Positions 1 through 6,621 are shown, counted from the first letter of the stretch. The stretch is DNA of 10,428 bases from Rhodospirillaceae bacterium UBA6608 (GCA_002433335.1 DJHY01000236.1:1-10428), one strand, 5' to 3'. The notes: generated by a model not told the origin, from the letters alone. Translations and numbers: made by a program.

Positions 1-2
1 GC

Positions 3-173
3 GCGATCATCGGCGGCCTGATCATCGGGGTTGGGGAGAAAGTGGCCGAGGGGTTCTGGGGCCCGGCGTTCGGTGGGGCGATCGAAAACTGGTTCGCCTA
101 CATGCTGGCCCTGGTATTCCTGGTATTCCGCCCGCAGGGGCTGTTCGGCGAAAAGATCATCGAGAGGGTCTAG
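3..173 (+). CDS. LivH-type ABC transporter permease, 3' end only
   Basis: This is the last 56 codons of an inner-membrane permease of the branched-chain amino acid (HAAT/LIV) ABC family; its 5' part lies outside the window. The visible peptide has a glycine/isoleucine-rich segment (AIIGGLIIGVGEKVAEGF), then a hydrophobic helix (WFAYMLALVFLVFRPQGLFG) and a short charged tail (EKIIERV). The helix ending in FRPQGLFG is the typical C-terminus of LivH and related permeases. The TAG stop lies 4 nt before the livM start, so the two are tightly coupled. It is expected to pair with LivM to form the translocation pore. The identity as the LivH half is inferred from this tail and from LivM following; the substrate cannot be read from it. 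Confidence 0.85.
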   Translation, partial: AIIGGLIIGVGEKVAEGFWGPAFGGAIENWFAYMLALVFLVFRPQGLFGEKIIERV

Positions 174-177
174 CGGC

Positions 178-1254
178 ATGTTCTATCGCGAAGCAGGGCA
201 GTTCAAAACGACCTATGCCGCCGATCAGGCGGTGTTCCCCATCCTGCAGGACAAGATCGCCGTTCTGCTGGCCGTCGCCGTCGCCTATGCGGTGCCGCTG
301 TTCGCCGACGAATATTGGCTGCAGGCGATCCTGATCCAGTTGTTGGTGTTCGCCTTGATGGCCATCGGCCTGAACATCCTGATGGGCTACGCCGGGCAGA
401 TCTCGCTCGGCACCGGGGCCTTCGCCGCCGTCGGGGCCTATGCCTGTTACAAGCTGACGACCAACATCGAAGGGATGAACATCGTCGTCGCGATCCTGCT
501 GTCGGGTGGCGTCGCCGCCGCGGTCGGCGTGTTGTTCGGCCTACCCAGTTTGCGGATCAAGGGCTTCTATCTGGCGGTCGCGACCCTGGCGGCGCAGTTC
601 TTCATCCTGTGGCTGTTCAACAAGGTCGGCTGGTTCTACAACGACAACCCGTCAGGCACGATCACCGCCCCGCCGCGCGAATTGTTCGGCATCGCCGTGA
701 CCGGCCCGAAGGCCACGCCCGAGGCCCGATACTGGCTGTGCCTGACCTTCCTGGTGGTGTTCGCCTGGCTGGCCAAGAATTTGGTGCGGGGCCGCATCGG
801 CCGGTCGTGGATGGCGATCCGCGACATGGACATCGCGGCAGAGATCATCGGCATCCGCCCGCTGCAAACCAAACTGACCGCCTTCGCGATCTCGTCGTTC
901 TATTGCGGGGTCGGCGGGGCGCTGATGGTGTTCTGCTGGCTGGGCTCGGCCGAGACCGAAGCCTTCGACCTGCCGACGGTGTCGTTCCCTGTGCTGTTCA
1001 TGATCATCATCGGCGGGCTGGGCTCGATCGGCGGATCGATCCTGGGGGCCGGGTTCATCGTTCTGGTGCCGATCTTCCTGACCAATTTTCCACCGATGAT
1101 CGGCCTGGAAATATCGACCGCCCTGCAGAAGCATCTGGAGGAAATCATCTTCGGCGGCCTGATCGTGTTCTTCCTGATCGTCGAACCGGAAGGCATCGCC
1201 CGCCTGTGGCAGATCCTGCGGGAGAAGCTGCGCAAATGGCCGTTCCCTTATTAG
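178..1254 (+). CDS. livM: LivM-type ABC transporter permease
   Basis: A 358-residue inner-membrane permease, the second pore subunit of a LIV-type ABC importer. The N-terminus is a polar stretch of about 25 residues, followed by helices at about 27-42 and 47-66. The family signature GYAGQISLGTGAFAAVGAY is at 70-88. The ATPase-contacting cytoplasmic loop is at about 215-249 (RDMDIAAEIIGIRP...GGAL). Further helices lie at about 268-300 and 324-337 (the latter ending VEPEGIARLW). The length is slightly above usual LivM size. A longer reading exists from position 31, but it overlaps livH in another frame. The ATG at 178, 4 nt after the livH stop, is therefore preferred, although no strong ribosome site precedes it. 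The symbol reflects family, not proven leucine transport; the ligase-like gene downstream argues for an acid substrate. Confidence 0.93.
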   Translation: MFYREAGQFKTTYAADQAVFPILQDKIAVLLAVAVAYAVPLFADEYWLQAILIQLLVFALMAIGLNILMGYAGQISLGTGAFAAVGAYACYKLTTNIEGMNIVVAILLSGGVAAAVGVLFGLPSLRIKGFYLAVATLAAQFFILWLFNKVGWFYNDNPSGTITAPPRELFGIAVTGPKATPEARYWLCLTFLVVFAWLAKNLVRGRIGRSWMAIRDMDIAAEIIGIRPLQTKLTAFAISSFYCGVGGALMVFCWLGSAETEAFDLPTVSFPVLFMIIIGGLGSIGGSILGAGFIVLVPIFLTNFPPMIGLEISTALQKHLEEIIFGGLIVFFLIVEPEGIARLWQILREKLRKWPFPY

Positions 1255-1374
1255 GGAGAATTGGGGACTTGGATAACGCCTGACGCGGCGCATGACGCCG
1301 CCGCCAAAAGAAAAAACACCGCGCCTATCAATCCGGATCGCGCCCATCCCGGTCCGGCAATCAGACAGGAGGAA

Positions 1375-1396
1375 ATGCCCCGAACGGACGGGGCAT
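1375..1396 (+). promoter_or_regulatory. Hairpin in the leader of the binding-protein gene
   Basis: A perfect 8-bp inverted repeat (ATGCCCCG at 1375-1381 plus G1382, paired with CGGGGCAT at 1389-1396) encloses a 6-nt loop, AACGGA. It lies 20 nt before the binding-protein start and just upstream of the likely ribosome site GGGAGAA (1404-1410). The left arm begins with an ATG, in frame with the gene, that follows AGGAGG (1367-1372) by only 2 nt. The hairpin would bury that ATG and favour the start at 1417. No T-run follows, so it is not a terminator. An inferred role is mRNA stabilisation or differential expression of the binding protein, which ABC operons usually make in excess. A weaker 6-bp hairpin (1285-1290 / 1296-1301) lies earlier in the same 162-nt spacer. 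Confidence 0.5.
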
Positions 1397-1416
1397 ACCA
1401 TACGGGAGAAACAGCC

Positions 1417-2736
1417 ATGAATATTCGCAAACTGGTCATCGCCGCGGCAGGTGCCGCGGTCGGGCTCAGCGCCCTGGCCGCGGCCGAGGTCGCGAAAGCC
1501 GACGAACAGTTCATTCCGCTGCTCGTCTACCGCACCGGCGCCTATGCGCCGTCGGGCATCCCCATCGCCAACGGGCTGCGCGATTACTACACCCTGATCA
1601 ACAAGCGCGACGGCGGCGTCGGCGGCGTCACCATCACCTTCGAGGAATGCGAAACCCAGTACAAAACCAACCTGGGCGTCGAGTGCTATGAAAAGCTCAA
1701 AGGCAACGGCCCGACCGGGGCGTCCCTTGTCAGTCCGTTTTCGACCGGCATCACCTATCAGCTGATTCCTAAGTCGGCGGTGGACGGCGTGCCGATCCTG
1801 TCGATGGGATACGGCCGCGCCTCGTCCGCCGACGGGCGCGTGTTCAAATGGGTTTTCAATCCGCCCGACACTTATTGGACGCAGGCTTCGGCGGTCATCA
1901 AATACTTTTCCCGCCGGGTCGGCGGCTACGACAAGCTGAAGGGCGTCAAGATCGTCCATCTGTATCACAATTCGGCCTACGGCAAGGAAGCCAACCCGAC
2001 GCTGGAAATCCTGGCCAAGCGGTATGGCTATAAGCTGACCCTGATCCCGGTCGACCATCCGGGCCAGGAACAGGCCAGCCAGTGGCGGCAGATCCGCCGC
2101 ATCAAGCCCGACTTCGTGTTCATGTCGGGCTGGGGCGTGATGAACCAAGTCGCGATCAAGGAAGCCGCCGGGATCCGCTTTCCGATGGAGAATTTCGTCG
2201 GCAACTGGTGGTCCGGTTCCGACGCCGACGTGATCCCCGCCGGGGACGGCGCCAAGGGCTACCTGTCGACCACCTTCCACGGGGCGGGCGCCGGGTTCGA
2301 CGTGCACAAGGACATCATCAAATACGTCTACGGCGGTGATGAAGCCAAGGCGCACGAAAACAAGATCGGCGAGGTCATGTACAACCGCGCCATCGTCAAC
2401 GCCATGGTGGCGGTCGAAGGCATCCGCACGGCCCAGGCCAAGTTCGGCAAGAAGTCGCTAAAGGGCGAGGAAATCCGCTGGGGCCTGGAGAACCTGGACA
2501 TCACCAAGGACACCCTGGGCAAGCTCGGCTTCAAGGACATGATGGCGCCGCTCAAGATCACCTGCGCCGATCATGAAACCATGGGTCCGATCATCATCCA
2601 GAAATGGGACGGCGCCAAATGGTCATACGCCAGCGAATGGCTGGACCCGATGCGCGACGTCGTCCGCCCCTTGGTCGAGGCCGATGCCGCAGCCTATGCC
2701 AAGGAAAACAACATCACCCCCCGGGACTGCAAATAA
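1417..2736 (+). CDS. Periplasmic substrate-binding protein, LIV/aromatic-acid family
   Basis: A 439-residue type I periplasmic binding protein (Peripla_BP_6/LivK-like) that should capture the substrate for the LivHM pore. The signal peptide is clear: basic MNIRK, a hydrophobic core at about 6-23, and an AKA cleavage site after residue 28, giving a mature protein starting DEQF. C78 and C90 are spaced like the disulfide pair of LIV-binding proteins. The hinge-side segment HNSAYGKEANP (about 184-194) corresponds to the family's usual D-x-AYGKG stretch. At 439 residues it is longer than classical LivK (about 370) and closer to the longer binding proteins found in aromatic-compound loci. The start at 1417 is chosen for GGGAGAA 6 nt upstream and the clean signal peptide. 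An in-frame ATG at 1375 would add 14 polar residues. The substrate is inferred to be a carboxylic acid and is unproven. Confidence 0.9.
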   Translation: MNIRKLVIAAAGAAVGLSALAAAEVAKADEQFIPLLVYRTGAYAPSGIPIANGLRDYYTLINKRDGGVGGVTITFEECETQYKTNLGVECYEKLKGNGPTGASLVSPFSTGITYQLIPKSAVDGVPILSMGYGRASSADGRVFKWVFNPPDTYWTQASAVIKYFSRRVGGYDKLKGVKIVHLYHNSAYGKEANPTLEILAKRYGYKLTLIPVDHPGQEQASQWRQIRRIKPDFVFMSGWGVMNQVAIKEAAGIRFPMENFVGNWWSGSDADVIPAGDGAKGYLSTTFHGAGAGFDVHKDIIKYVYGGDEAKAHENKIGEVMYNRAIVNAMVAVEGIRTAQAKFGKKSLKGEEIRWGLENLDITKDTLGKLGFKDMMAPLKITCADHETMGPIIIQKWDGAKWSYASEWLDPMRDVVRPLVEADAAAYAKENNITPRDCK

Positions 2737-2779
2737 GCAGTGCCGGAGCCTTCATAGTCAGGATCAAAAGGACCGAACG

Positions 2780-3607
2780 ATGGAACAGGCCGCGCAACGC
2801 ACCGACGCCCGCCCGCCGTTGGTCGTCAATAATATCGAGGTCATCTACGACCACGTGATCCTGGTCTTGAAGGGGGTCTCGCTGGAGGTTCCCGAGGGGG
2901 GCGTGGTCGCCCTTCTCGGGGCCAACGGCGCGGGCAAAACGACGACCCTGAAGGCGATCTCCAACTTGCTTGGCGCCGAACGGGGGGAAGTCACCAAAGG
3001 TGAAATCCTGTTCCGGGGCGAGCGGGTCGACCGGCTGTCGCCGAACGATCTGGTCAAACGCGGCGTCGTCCAGGTGATGGAAGGCCGCCATTGCTTCGAA
3101 CACCTGACGGTCGAAGACAACCTGATGACCGGCGCCTATACCCGGACCGACGGCAAGGCCGCCGTCGCCGCCAGCCTGGAGAAGGTCTACCACTACTTCC
3201 CACGCCTCAAGGAACGCCGCCAATCGCAGGCGGGATATACCTCGGGCGGGGAACAGCAGATGACGGCCATCGGCCGGGCCTTGATGGCCAACCCGAACAC
3301 GATCCTGTTGGACGAGCCGTCGATGGGCCTGGCCCCGCAACTGGTCGAGGAAATTTTCGAGATCGTGAAGGCCCTGAACGACCAGGAAGGGGTGTCGTTC
3401 CTGCTGGCCGAACAGAACACCATGATCGCGCTGAAGTATGCCGATTACGGCTACATCCTGGAAAACGGCCGGGTCGTGATGGACGGCCGGGCCGACGACC
3501 TGCGCGAGAACCCGGACGTCAAGGAATTCTACTTGGGCCTGGCTGGGGACAACCGAAAGAGCTTCAGAGACGTAAAGCATTACCGGCGGCGCAAGCGCTG
3601 GCTGTAG
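2780..3607 (+). CDS. livF: LivF-type ABC transporter ATPase
   Basis: A 275-residue cytoplasmic ATPase of the LIV importer. Walker A GANGAGKT is at 47-54, the Q-loop glutamine at about 98, the ABC signature SGGEQ at 155-159, and Walker B ILLDEP at 175-180 with catalytic E179. The switch region reads AEQNT at 210-214; Gln instead of His there is normal for LivF-like ATPases. A ribosome site AAGGA lies 7 nt before the start at 2780, and the reading frame extends further upstream only as overlap with the binding-protein gene. The C-terminus carries a basic tail beyond the usual LivF end (NRKSFRDVKHYRRRKRWL, from about 258). From memory this tail is seen in LivF copies of aromatic or fatty-acid-like loci. 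The gene sits between the binding-protein and ligase-like genes, 25 nt ahead of the latter. The partner LivG is not in the window. Confidence 0.93.
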   Translation: MEQAAQRTDARPPLVVNNIEVIYDHVILVLKGVSLEVPEGGVVALLGANGAGKTTTLKAISNLLGAERGEVTKGEILFRGERVDRLSPNDLVKRGVVQVMEGRHCFEHLTVEDNLMTGAYTRTDGKAAVAASLEKVYHYFPRLKERRQSQAGYTSGGEQQMTAIGRALMANPNTILLDEPSMGLAPQLVEEIFEIVKALNDQEGVSFLLAEQNTMIALKYADYGYILENGRVVMDGRADDLRENPDVKEFYLGLAGDNRKSFRDVKHYRRRKRWL

Positions 3608-3632
3608 CCGCCCGGCCGATCAAGGAGGCATG

Positions 3633-4880
3633 ATGAGCGCCGACGATCATTTCGACCGCCTGGAAACCCGACCGAGCGAGGTGCGCGAGCAGGATTTGTT
3701 CGCAGCCCTGCGCGCCCAAGTCGCCCAGGCCAAGGCGAATGCCCCTTATTTCCGGGAATGCCTGTCCGATATCGAGGCCGAGGCGATCACCGACCGTACG
3801 GCCTTGGCGGCCCTGCCGGTGACCCGCAAATCGGACCTGATCGACCTGCAGGCCCCGGGCCATACCTTGGGTGGGCTGACGACCCTGCCGGATGGCGGGC
3901 TGAAACGCATTTTCCAAAGCCCGGGACCGACCTACGACCCTGAAGGCTTCGGCGACGATTGGTGGCGCACGGCCCGCGCCCTGCATGCCGCCGGGTTTCG
4001 CCATGGTGATGTGGTCCATAATACCTTTTCCTATCACCTGACCCCCGCCGGCGCGATGATGGAGGCCGGGGCCCACGCCCTTGGCTGCGCGGTGGTTCCG
4101 GCAGGCGTCGGCAATACGGACCTGCAGGTTCAGGCCATCACCCATATCCGGCCCACGGCTTATTGCGGGACGCCGTCATTCCTGAAAATCCTATTGGACA
4201 AGGCGGCGGAGTTGGGGGCCGACGTTTCGACCCTGGCCCGCGCCTCGGTCGGGGCCGAGCCGTTCCTACCCGACCAGCGGGCGGCGTTCGAAGCCGCCGG
4301 GATCGAGGCCTATAACATCTATGCCTCCGCTGATATCGGACTGATCGCCTATGAAAGCCCCGCGCGCGAAGGCCTGATCCTGGACGAAGGCCTGATCCTG
4401 GAAATCGTCACTCCCGGCACCGGCGACCCGGTGCCCGAGGGCCAGGTTGGCGAGGTCGTCCTGACCATGCCGTTCAACCGCGAGTACCCGTTGATCCGCT
4501 TCGCCACCGGCGACCTGTCGGCGGTCATGGCCGGGCCTAGCCCTTGCGGCCGCACCAACGTCCGGATCAAGGGCTGGATGGGCCGCGCCGATCAGGCAGC
4601 CAAGGTGCGCGGCATGTTCATCCACCCGCGCCAGATCGCCGAAATCCTGAAACGCCATCCGGAAATCACCCGCGCCCGCATGGTCGTCGAACGCATCGAC
4701 GGCAAGGACGCCATGACCCTGATGATCGAGATGGCGTTCGGTGACGCGGACTTTGCCGACGCCGTGGAGGACACGGTGCAGGCGGTCTGCAACCTGCGCG
4801 GCGCGGTCGAATTAACCGCCCCCGGCACCCTGCCCGACGACGGCAAAGTCATCGACGATCGGCGGGACAGCTCGGCCTAA
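3633..4880 (+). CDS. PaaK-like phenylacetate-CoA ligase family protein with altered ATP loop
   Basis: A 415-residue cytoplasmic member of the adenylate-forming family, most like the compact phenylacetate-CoA ligases (about 430 residues). It has the opening fold (VAQAKANAPYF at 30-40, LPVTRKSDL at 61-69), an A5-like motif NIYASADIG at 228-236, TGDL at 292-295, the hinge region GRADQAAKVRGMFIHP at 317-332, and a C-terminal lysine in GKVIDDRR (K405). The Ser/Thr/Gly-rich ATP-phosphate loop expected near residue 95 (SSGTTG in PaaK) is replaced by FQSPGPTYDPEG (94-105). Family members normally make an acyl-AMP and then an acyl-CoA; whether this one still does is open. AAGGAGG (3622-3628) is 4 nt from the ATG at 3633 but only 1 nt from the ATG at 3630, so 3633 is preferred. 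Its operon position suggests it handles the imported acid. Confidence 0.85.
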   Translation: MSADDHFDRLETRPSEVREQDLFAALRAQVAQAKANAPYFRECLSDIEAEAITDRTALAALPVTRKSDLIDLQAPGHTLGGLTTLPDGGLKRIFQSPGPTYDPEGFGDDWWRTARALHAAGFRHGDVVHNTFSYHLTPAGAMMEAGAHALGCAVVPAGVGNTDLQVQAITHIRPTAYCGTPSFLKILLDKAAELGADVSTLARASVGAEPFLPDQRAAFEAAGIEAYNIYASADIGLIAYESPAREGLILDEGLILEIVTPGTGDPVPEGQVGEVVLTMPFNREYPLIRFATGDLSAVMAGPSPCGRTNVRIKGWMGRADQAAKVRGMFIHPRQIAEILKRHPEITRARMVVERIDGKDAMTLMIEMAFGDADFADAVEDTVQAVCNLRGAVELTAPGTLPDDGKVIDDRRDSSA

Positions 4881-4926
4881 GGCCCAAACGCCCGGATTTT
4901 CCGGTATGGCGCGGCACAAGAAAAAA

Positions 4927-4959
4927 TCACAATCGGGTCACAATCTCGCCCTAATCGGG
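4927..4959 (+). repeat. Three 11-bp phased direct repeats
   Basis: Three adjacent 11-bp units, TCACAATCGGG (4927-4937), TCACAATCTCG (4938-4948) and CCCTAATCGGG (4949-4959), share AATC at the same place in each. The period equals about one helical turn. They lie directly upstream of the candidate small RNA and overlap the place where its -35 element should be. A tandem regulator site is inferred. The binding protein is unknown, and chance similarity in a short stretch cannot be excluded. Confidence 0.4.
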
Positions 4960-4968
4960 TGGCTAAAT
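4940..4968 (+). promoter_or_regulatory. Candidate promoter of the small RNA
   Basis: CTAAAT at 4963-4968 resembles a -10 element and sits about 7 nt before the first hairpin of the putative small RNA, so transcription would begin at about 4975. A 17-bp gap places the -35 over ACAATC (4940-4945), which matches TTGACA poorly. The overlapping 11-bp repeats might recruit an activator to compensate. The call rests mainly on position. Confidence 0.3.
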
Positions 4969-4975
4969 ACGAACC

Positions 4976-5077
4976 ATAGACCTCCTCGTCTATTACCAGA
5001 GACCCCCCTCTCTGGTCCCCTTAATCGGCAACCAGCCGAACTTAGCCGGGCTCTTCCCCAGAGCCCGGCTTTTTTTT
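4976..5077 (+). ncRNA. Candidate small RNA with C-rich (anti-Shine-Dalgarno) loops
   Basis: Four hairpins follow one another with little spacing. The first is ATAGAC/GTCTAT (4976-4981/4988-4993) with loop CTCCTC. The second is ACCAGAGA/TCTCTGGT (4995-5002/5009-5016) with loop CCCCCC. The third is TCGGC/GCCGA (5025-5029/5035-5039) with loop AACCA. The fourth is a terminator hairpin with loop TCCCC and a T-run. All stems are perfect. CCTCCT at 4981-4986 is the anti-Shine-Dalgarno sequence, so the RNA could pair with ribosome sites such as AGGAGG before the binding-protein gene or AAGGAGG before the ligase-like gene. Known alphaproteobacterial sRNAs (AbcR/alpha-r15, CcsR, alpha-r14) expose C-rich loops and block translation, AbcR acting on ABC-transporter mRNAs including livK. 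Homology to these is not claimed. The alternative is a structured 3' UTR of the ligase-like gene. Confidence 0.65.
5044..5077 (+). terminator. Strong intrinsic terminator
   Basis: A perfect 11-bp stem (AGCCGGGCTCT at 5044-5054, AGAGCCCGGCT at 5060-5070) closes a 5-nt loop TCCCC. It is followed by an unbroken run of eight T's (5070-5077). This ends the candidate small RNA and would also stop read-through from the transporter-ligase operon, insulating the ccm genes downstream. Confidence 0.95.
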
Positions 5078-5109
5078 GTGCGTCCGCCATCGAACCCCGA
5101 TCGTTATCA

Positions 5110-5123
5110 GCCTGAATTCAGGC
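5110..5123. promoter_or_regulatory. 14-bp perfect palindrome upstream of ccmA
   Basis: GCCTGAATTCAGGC is a perfect palindrome 77 bp before the ccmA start and 32 bp after the terminator T-run. A weak promoter could follow it (-35 about 5128-5133, -10 TATCTA at 5151-5156). The palindrome would then sit just upstream of the -35, as expected for a dimeric regulator site. It does not match an operator I recognise. The rest of the 123-nt gap from the terminator to ccmA shows nothing else. Confidence 0.3.
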
Positions 5124-5200
5124 GCCTTTTAATCCGCCACCGATCCGGGCTATCTATGGATCAAGGCATCTTCGCCCGGCATTGAGGGACCCCCCGTTCC

Positions 5201-5878
5201 ATGGACCGCTTCGAAGGCAAAAAGCTCGACTGCGTGCGCAGCGCCCGGCCCGTGTTCCGGGGGCTGGATTTCGCGGTGCAGGCGGGTGGCGCGCTGATTT
5301 TGGTCGGGCCGAACGGATCGGGTAAATCGTCGTTGCTGCGCCTGATGGCCGGGCTGCTTCCGGCTGCGGGCGGGCAATTGTCGTGGAACGGCGCGCCGGT
5401 AGACGACGAGCCGGACGCGCACCGTGAACGCCTGCGCTATCTGGGTCACCTGGACGCCATCAAACCGGCCCTGACGGCGTCGGAAAACCTCGCCTTCTGG
5501 GCCGAGCTTTACGGTGCCGATCCCAAATCCGCCGTGGCCCCGGCCCTCGCGGCCCTGGGCATCGGGCATCTGGCTGATTTGCCGGGGCGGTTCCTGTCCG
5601 CCGGGCAGAAGCGGCGCTTGAACCTGGCCCGCCTGGCCCTGGCCCCGGCGGCGATATGGCTGCTGGACGAACCGGCGACGGCCCTGGATGTGCAAACAAT
5701 CGACCGCCTGCGCGAATTGATCCGCGACCACCGGGCGCGGGGCGGCATGCTCGTTCTGTCGACCCATTCGGATTTGGGTCTGGACAACTCAGAGCCCCTG
5801 GACCTCGCCGATTTTACGGCCCGCCCGGCGGCGGCCTTCGCCGATGCGCCCTGGAACAAGTCGGACACAGCCGCATGA
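5201..5878 (+). CDS. ccmA: Cytochrome c maturation haem exporter ATPase CcmA
   Basis: A 225-residue ATPase subunit of the CcmABCD complex, which uses ATP to release haem-loaded CcmE during System I cytochrome c assembly. Walker A GPNGSGKS is at 36-43, the CcmA-type signature LSAGQKRR at 132-139, Walker B AIWLLDEP at 151-158 with E157, and the switch histidine H189 in STHS. LGHLDAIKPALTASENLAFW (81-100) is characteristic of CcmA. The length is near the usual 200-220. The ATG at 5201 is the first usable start; an earlier ATG at 5156 runs into a stop after nine codons. The only upstream purine-rich site, GAGGG at 5184-5188, is 12 nt away, so initiation may be weak. It overlaps ccmB by ATGA, indicating translational coupling. 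Confidence 0.95.
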   Translation: MDRFEGKKLDCVRSARPVFRGLDFAVQAGGALILVGPNGSGKSSLLRLMAGLLPAAGGQLSWNGAPVDDEPDAHRERLRYLGHLDAIKPALTASENLAFWAELYGADPKSAVAPALAALGIGHLADLPGRFLSAGQKRRLNLARLALAPAAIWLLDEPATALDVQTIDRLRELIRDHRARGGMLVLSTHSDLGLDNSEPLDLADFTARPAAAFADAPWNKSDTAA

Positions 5879-6540
5879 CCGCCTTTCGCGCCATTCTGAT
5901 GCGTGACCTGCGCCTGGCCCTGCGCCAGGGCATGGACAGCGCCATGGTCGTGATGTTCTTCGTCATCGCGGTCGTGCTGTTTCCGCTCGGCGTCGGGCCG
6001 GAGCCGAACACCCTGGCCCGGATCGCCCCCGGGGTGTTGTGGGTCTCGGCCCTGCTTTCGGTCCTGTTGTCGCTCGACCGGATGTTCGGCAACGATTTCG
6101 AGGACGGCTCGCTCGAGCTTCTGGCCCTGGGCCCGGCGGCGCTGGAGATCGTCGTTTTGGCCAAGGTGCTGGCCCATTGGCTGGTCACGGGCCTGCCGCT
6201 GATCATTGCCGCCCCGGTCCTGGCCGTATTGTTGAACATGCCCGCCGATGGGTTCGGCCTGTTGTTGATGGCGCTCTTGCTCGGCACGCCGACGCTCAGC
6301 CTGATCGGCGCGGTCGGGGCCGCCCTGATCCTGGGATCGCGGCGCGGCGGGGTGTTGCTGGCGCTGTTGATTTTACCGCTGTTCATTCCTGTGTTGATCT
6401 TCGGCGTCGGCGCGGTCGAGGCCGCGATCGGCGGCTTTCCCGCCCGCGCGCCGATGCTGTTGCTTGGCGCGATCCTGGCCGGCGCCCTGGCGCTTTGCCC
6501 GTGGGGTGCGGCGGCCGGGCTGCGCCAGGCCCTGGAGTAG
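5875..6540 (+). CDS. ccmB: Haem exporter membrane subunit CcmB
   Basis: A 221-residue inner-membrane protein that partners CcmA. The conserved CcmB stretch FPLGVGPEPNTLARIAPGVLW (36-56) is present, as is SLDRMFGNDFEDGSLELL (66-83). About six hydrophobic helices follow, at roughly 24-40, 50-66, 93-115, 120-145, 155-177 and 185-212. The length matches the family. The start overlaps the ccmA stop in an ATGA, so the two subunits should be made in fixed ratio. Leucine is coded unusually often by TTG here. Confidence 0.94.
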   Translation: MTAFRAILMRDLRLALRQGMDSAMVVMFFVIAVVLFPLGVGPEPNTLARIAPGVLWVSALLSVLLSLDRMFGNDFEDGSLELLALGPAALEIVVLAKVLAHWLVTGLPLIIAAPVLAVLLNMPADGFGLLLMALLLGTPTLSLIGAVGAALILGSRRGGVLLALLILPLFIPVLIFGVGAVEAAIGGFPARAPMLLLGAILAGALALCPWGAAAGLRQALE

Positions 6541-6583
6541 CCAAAAACAAATGCGATTTCTTTTATATTTGAATGATTCCAAT

Positions 6584-6598
6584 CGTGGAAATTCCACG
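6584..6598. promoter_or_regulatory. 15-bp palindrome in the AT-rich ccmB-ccmC spacer
   Basis: CGTGGAA and TTCCACG flank a single central A in the 81-nt gap between ccmB and ccmC. The same gap holds the most AT-rich stretch of the ccm cluster (about 6558-6580), with a -10-like TATATT at 6564-6569 but no convincing -35. A separate promoter for ccmC with an operator or an mRNA hairpin is possible. It is neither an FNR nor a LexA site by sequence. Confidence 0.35.
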
Positions 6599-6621
6599 GG
6601 GAAGAAGGTAGGGTCCGGCCC

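Noticed and set aside
31..177. An upstream extension of livM
   Set aside because: It overlaps the livH end in a different frame, and the translation is Arg/Ser-rich rather than membrane-like. The ATG at 178 gives a normal LivM.
315..1283. A 322-codon open frame on the plus strand inside livM
   Set aside because: It is an out-of-frame reading of livM with very high Arg/Gly content and no membrane segments.
1285..1301. A 6-bp hairpin after livM as a terminator
   Set aside because: It is followed by an A-rich, not T-rich, stretch, and the operon evidently continues into the binding-protein gene.
652..2355. A 567-codon open frame on the minus strand
   Set aside because: It lies antisense to livM and the binding-protein gene, which both have clear family motifs. 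Its translation is rich in Arg, Gly, Asp and Gln without domain features, as expected for a shadow frame in GC-rich DNA.
4906..5115. A 69-codon open frame across the ligase-ccmA gap
   Set aside because: It has no ribosome site, its protein has no recognisable feature, and it runs straight through the hairpins and terminator of the small RNA candidate.
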